DNA of 64,000 nt from Arcuatula senhousia (Eukaryota > Mollusca > Bivalvia > Mytilida > Mytilidae): NCBI GenBank assembly GCA_963971305.1, contig OZ020307.1, positions 1,005,501-1,069,500 of the forward strand, in the 5' to 3' direction. The translations under genes and the position numbers were made by a program. Shown one piece after another: positions 59,847 through 64,000 of this stretch; position 1 is the stretch's first letter; every line of letters begins with the position of its first letter. The notes under the pieces were generated by a model, which saw only the letters and a program-made list of their open reading frames with translations, made no database searches and had not been told where the DNA came from.

Positions 59847-60250
59847 TTATAGGATAGTTAATTGGGTCGAGTGAATAACCAAAATATGATCACGAGTCGG
59901 TGAACGCACACAGATTTAAACGAGTGCGCGGAACTTGTTCCTCGCACGAGTTAAATCTCAGTGCGTTCCCGCACGAGTGATCATATTTTGGTTATTCATG
60001 AGACCTAATTGATTATCGTATTTATTACATAGATAAAATGCCGCTAATAAATAGTTTTTAATAGATTTATTTGAATGGCGTATGAATTCAGACAGCAGGA
60101 GTCATGCCGACAACGCAATACAATTCACGACGTCATAATTGAGTTTGACCGGAAAGGACGCAAGAGTGAAAATATTTTTGTTATTTCACATTGTGAATTT
60201 ACCAGATTTTATTTCACTGGGAAAAATCGGTATTTCATATGCATCTATGT
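59847..60250. mobile_element. 404-bp insertion, copy 2
   Basis: Same insertion at the same position of the next unit (palindrome 59873-59997), so it was multiplied with the unit, not inserted twice. Confidence 0.8.
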
Positions 60251-61755
60251 AATAACATTATGTTCTCTGAGCATGGAAAACACAAGTTTTAGTGAAATAT
60301 CTGAATGGTTTCAAATTTGGGCCCTCTCCCATATTTGCGGATAGGAAATAAGCCATTTTAGCCTTATTGAGGGGTACATATATGGTCATGGGAATTTTTT
60401 AAGAAAGGAAATTAAATATTGAGTCCAAAAAGGGTTTAAAATGTTAAATACATAATAAGTTTACAAAATAAGACAAAAAACACCATATTCATATGAAAAT
60501 TAAGTTCTAAATTGTGTTTGGGAGTACATAAACCATGTGATTTTAGAATGCGTTTTTCCCGCATATCACAAAAAACTAATGTTTTAGGGTAAAATAATGT
60601 AAAATATGGAACAATATGCAAACTTAAAGGTGTTTTTAGCATGAGAGGATGATGTTGAACAGATTTTAACAGCAAAAAGACTAGTTATAGCACTTTAGAT
60701 AAAAAATTGTCTAAGACTCATGTGCGAAACAAGGAAAAACAGCCAAATCTACAGCAAGAAATAGTGGATATGTTCAATTATGTGACTTGTTCTATGAAAT
60801 CCAGAGACCTTACATGTGCTATTTTGTGTTGTTTAGCTATTTTTCATTCTAGTTTGACTGGTTTTTCTATGATAAAGCCAATATAGAGAGTTTGATTTGA
60901 TATGGCATTCATAGGTTCAACACAAAAAAGCTTTTATGCTGCCGCAGCCTTATTTTGCAAGTAGTAAAATGATTTTGTGTGAGAAATATTGAATAAATTT
61001 TAGTTTAAACATTTTTCCTACATCACATAAGAAGATTTATAGCTGTTTTAGCCCATTGTAAGTCTTAATCTGCATGCAGTGACCTTTTATTTGGGAAAAT
61101 AATACAAAATAAGCCATTTCTATTGAAAATCCCATAGACATACAAATATGCTTAAAATTACCAAAATATTGAGATAAATTCATCAAATAAAGACTGAAAC
61201 TGCCACAACTTTTTTATCTGATCGCAACAAGACCACATTTTTCATTACTTGATAACTGCAACACTTGTACACAGACCACCCTCCCCCCTCTCATAAGGCA
61301 CGAGGTGGTAGTTAGCTCGAAATGCATTTTCAATATAACGTTTTGTGAATTTTAAAAAATTGCACCATTTTTTTTCTAAAGAAATTTTGACCGCATAAAA
61401 TTTATTAACTTTCCATAAATTGGTGAAAAATTCAGAAAATTTTACCGTTTAACGATTTAGAAAATTTTATTTAAATTTGACCCCTCTGGGGGTCAAGGCG
61501 GAAGAGCATAAAAAATTGTAAAATTCACCTTTTTGCACTAAGCCGAATCACAACTTTATCACTGAATTTCAAAAAAAACTCAAATTTGATCAATTTCTCC
61601 AATCATTCATCTCTCATTTCATTCAAAGATTGTCTTTTTATCATTTAAATTAACATTACAATAGAATTTGAAGGAAAAACTATGTTTTTATAAGAACTAT
61701 ATTACTATATTACTGGACAACGAAAATTGAAGGGAGCTAACTGCAACCTCGTACC

Positions 61756-62633
61756 ATCAAAACCCGCGAAAATGATGCAATGAGGATTTATCCAATGACC
61801 AAAATCTAATAGCATTTGACAACAGGAGACCATTATGAACCATTACTTTGATAATTGAATTCAACCAAAAGGCTTAAAATATACTATTTATTAAAAATGT
61901 TTACTCGGTTACATTATTATTTACTAAACTTAATTAGTTTGTTTTATTCGTTTTTAGAATAAAAAAAAAACATATCAAGAATATTTATCGGTTTACATGA
62001 AATATTCATTTCATTTTTTTTTATTTTATAACATGATTTGTTTATTTTAGTTAAAAAAATGTTAAATAAGTACTTTTCATCCGTTAGCAAACTACATTTC
62101 AAATTAAGTTTTAATAAACACATAATTTTATTTGAAAATATCAAATAATTCACTCTCAGACAGAGATAGTATTAATCCGCTAGCGACCTGCACTGGCCTA
62201 AAGTTAACTAAAGTCTGCTTCCAAGCTTCCAAAGTTAACTTTGGACTGCTCTGACCTGAAATTTTCTTTGAACTGTCTAAAGCTGTCTTTGTTACGGACA
62301 AGAGCAGTCCGTAGCTTTCTAAATAATGGGCCGTGGTTAACTCAAGTTAACAATAAAACAAACTAAATGACTGCCTAAAGTTAACTTTTATAAAGCTGCA
62401 AGTATGTTATAGATATGATGAAATGCCACCCTTAACTTATTTTGCAATATCAAAATGAACGTTGAAAAAGTTGTAAAAGAGGTGGTAAGAAGTAAGAAGC
62501 TAAAAGTGTTCAATCTCGTGTTCTGTGGTTGCATTGTTAAATGAGGTTTACTTTGTTGAAAGTTACCGAAGTAGCGTCTTAAACTCTCTCCCTCCCATAA
62601 AATGTGACTTCGAACCATTTGTTTCTTTTTCAG
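61756..62633. other. No gene; AGTTAAC-rich stretch
   Basis: After the array ends, AT-rich DNA. 62190-62390 has several AAGTTAACTTT-like palindromic words. A 108-codon minus-strand ORF (62388-62714) overlaps the candidate exon on the other strand. Confidence 0.4.
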
Positions 62634-62742
62634 AGAGAATTCATGATAGGATACAAGTGTAGTAGAATGGGGTGTCGAGCGGGATGTTATGTGACACGTT
62701 ATTCCTTTGGTCACATCGATGATCTAGGGCTAGCTTGTAATC
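62634..62742 (+). CDS. Candidate internal exon of a Cys-rich (defensin-like) protein
   Basis: Bounded by a strong acceptor (CATTTGTTTCTTTTTCAG) and a consensus donor (AATC|GTAAGT). Of three frames only one is open: 36 codons reading GYKCSRMGCRAGCYVTRYSF and ending GLACN. Cys spacing is C-x4-C-x3-C-x16-C. The CxxxC after an earlier Cys resembles the start of the CS-alpha-beta defensin fold, whose CxC would have to lie in the next exon. Neither neighbouring exon was identified, so identity is a guess and chance is possible. Confidence 0.35.
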
Positions 62743-63179
62743 GTAAGTAAACAATTAAAATTCCAAATTTGTTGTTCGTGTTCATTGACTGAAGACGTTG
62801 GAACAACTTGTATTTTGAGAATATCTCTTGATTTAAATATGTTTTTCTGATAATTTTGTGATACAATAAGATCGTTCAAGAATTTAAAATGTAGGTAAAA
62901 ATAACAATTTTGGGACGATCGAATGACAAATCAAGGAAACATAACAAAGAAATTCCTTTACGTCTCGTTGTTCTCGTATATTACTCTTGTCTCAGGTTCT
63001 CTCTTGGTGAATTGAACTTTTATCGATTTGATTTTTTAAATTGTGTTATTTTTTGTGCTTTGTAAAAGATTAACAATAGGGTATAGCAAGTTAATCATAT
63101 AAACACAGCTTTCGAAGAGGGTTTTCAATTGCACTTTAAATTGGGCTTGAATCATATATAGTTTATTTCTAATCAAGGG
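62743..63179. other. No feature recognised
   Basis: Would be intron sequence if the preceding exon is real; no second exon is clear. Confidence 0.35.
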
Positions 63180-63305
63180 CGAATTGAAAAACAGCGAGCA
63201 GCGATCACTGGTAACATTGAAGGCTGCTGGCTGTTTTCCATTATGGGTTTTTCAAATTGTCGTTTATATATTGTAGGTTGTGTCGCGTACACTTATTCTA
63301 CATCT
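63180..63305 (+). repeat. Repeat A, 3' end only
   Basis: gagcagcgatcactggta... gaaggctgctggctgtttt ... tgtcgcgtacacttattc: the conserved end of the repeat. Confidence 0.65.
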
Positions 63306-63605
63306 CATTATATTCTATTTAGCTGGTTGTAATAATACTCATTCTCTCCTTTGTGGATTTTTTTCAATGAAGGCTGATAGTAGATAGTGAAACCAAAAAT
63401 AAGGAAACCATACGGGACATGTTTTTTTAAGTTGGTCTTAAAAATGGCCACAGCGACAACGAAGTCGGGTCAGAATTAAAAAAATAAGAACTAAGAACAA
63501 GCTTGATCATATCGTTCGAGTTGTGAAATATGCACATCAAATGTCATTAACAGGGCTAAAGGTAAAAAAATACATTAATTAGCGTTGCAAGCCCATTTAT
63601 TTTGT
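63306..63605. other. No feature recognised
   Basis: No gene or repeat seen. Confidence 0.4.
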
Positions 63606-63960
63606 TATGTTGTTTACGCATACTTCAAAGATCAACCTCTCATGAGCAGTATTTGGTCAAAATCGGATGATCGAAATACAAATACCAAAAACATGTTTAA
63701 AACGGTAAATTTTATTATGCTGTAGTTTGATACTTCAAGGAGTAACCTCTAGTCGGCAGCATTTGAATCAAATCATTGGAAGATCAAAAACCAAAAATAT
63801 TGAACGAAAAATACTCATTACTAAAAAGTTCAACATGGAAGCCAAATCCAGCACCGGGAATATCGACCATGTGCAATACAAGGAAAAAATACTGCTGTTT
63901 TTAGACAAGTTGGAATTTTACAATCGGAAATTTCAAAGACAAAACCGACAGAAAAGAGCA
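63606..63960 (-). mobile_element. HHR-B copy near the window end
   Basis: Minus-strand order: GACAAAAC/GTTTCAAAG-like start, ATATCGACCATGTGCA (63859-63874), then the ribozyme regions at 63716-63764 and, more diverged, 63609-63650. Confidence 0.55.
63716..63764 (-). ncRNA. Hammerhead fold with strong stem I, lost core (HHR-B copy g)
   Basis: AUGCUG and CAGCAU pair over six bases as stem I, and stem II reads GAGG-UUACU-CCUU, but the core is CCGACUA and GAAA is GAAG. Probably inactive; useful for confirming stem I. Confidence 0.5.
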
Positions 63961-64000
63961 AAGAGCATTCGTACCCTATCAACGAGAATATCGTTGATAG

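Larger units (their letters stand above)
51206..61755. repeat. Macrosatellite-like tandem array, ~1.74-kb and ~1.69-kb units
   Basis: Unit boundaries (start of aggcacgaggtgg): 52305 and 54047 (period 1,742). The later units 57910 and 59601 (period 1,691) lack ~450 bp at the start and gained a 404-bp insertion. A partial full-type unit (61296-61755) closes the array, and a partial unit (51206-52304) opens it after the hAT element. Units are nearly identical. The 79-codon minus-strand frame found in each (for example 53183-53422) shows no independent coding signal. Confidence 0.85.

Overview
This window is AT-rich, intron- and repeat-dominated animal DNA with no operons, rRNA or tRNA. The repeat content (Naiad-type and canonical Penelope-like retroelements, piggyBac, CR1/Jockey-like LINE remnants, hammerhead-ribozyme repeats, large tandem arrays) and codon-poor intergenic DNA suggest a marine invertebrate, most likely a bivalve such as a mussel. 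That assignment is inference from repeat style, not from a diagnostic gene.

Layout. 0-10 kb: decayed Naiad Penelope-like fragments, a copy of dispersed repeat A, and two unrelated families of short repeats that carry hammerhead ribozyme folds (called HHR-A and HHR-B here). One HHR-B array (5.5-7.5 kb) is split by a 1-kb palindromic element inserted in the ribozyme itself. 10.3-12.2 kb: a broken piggyBac transposase with a recognisable intron. 13.2-14.6 kb: a tandem repeat and a LINE remnant with a TTAA-flanked piggyBac-type MITE inside. 15-30 kb: scattered hairpins, HHR-A/HHR-B copies, Penelope and LINE fragments. 30.7-34.0 kb: a nearly complete Naiad element with its GIY-YIG domain upstream of the reverse transcriptase. 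34.4-38.6 kb: a candidate host gene, apparently a small secreted peptide with a vitamin-K-type propeptide and Gla-like Cys/Glu core, with Penelope fragments in its intron. 38.6-49.7 kb: a ~4.0-kb tandem duplication whose second copy alone received a 3.1-kb head-to-head inverted canonical Penelope insertion with 14-bp target duplications. 48.2-51.2 kb: a hAT-like terminal-inverted-repeat element. 51.2-61.8 kb: a tandem array of ~1.7-kb units, modified by a composite 693-740-693 bp insertion and by an amplified 404-bp insertion with a long palindrome. 61.8-64 kb: mostly unique DNA with one candidate Cys-rich exon and more HHR-B/repeat A.

The main biological theme is a network of nested retroelements: autonomous Penelope-like elements (reverse transcriptase plus GIY-YIG nuclease) coexist with short ribozyme-bearing repeats that could be non-autonomous partners. 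Only two host-gene candidates are supported, both from splice-site and peptide features; everything else that codes is transposon-derived and mostly broken.
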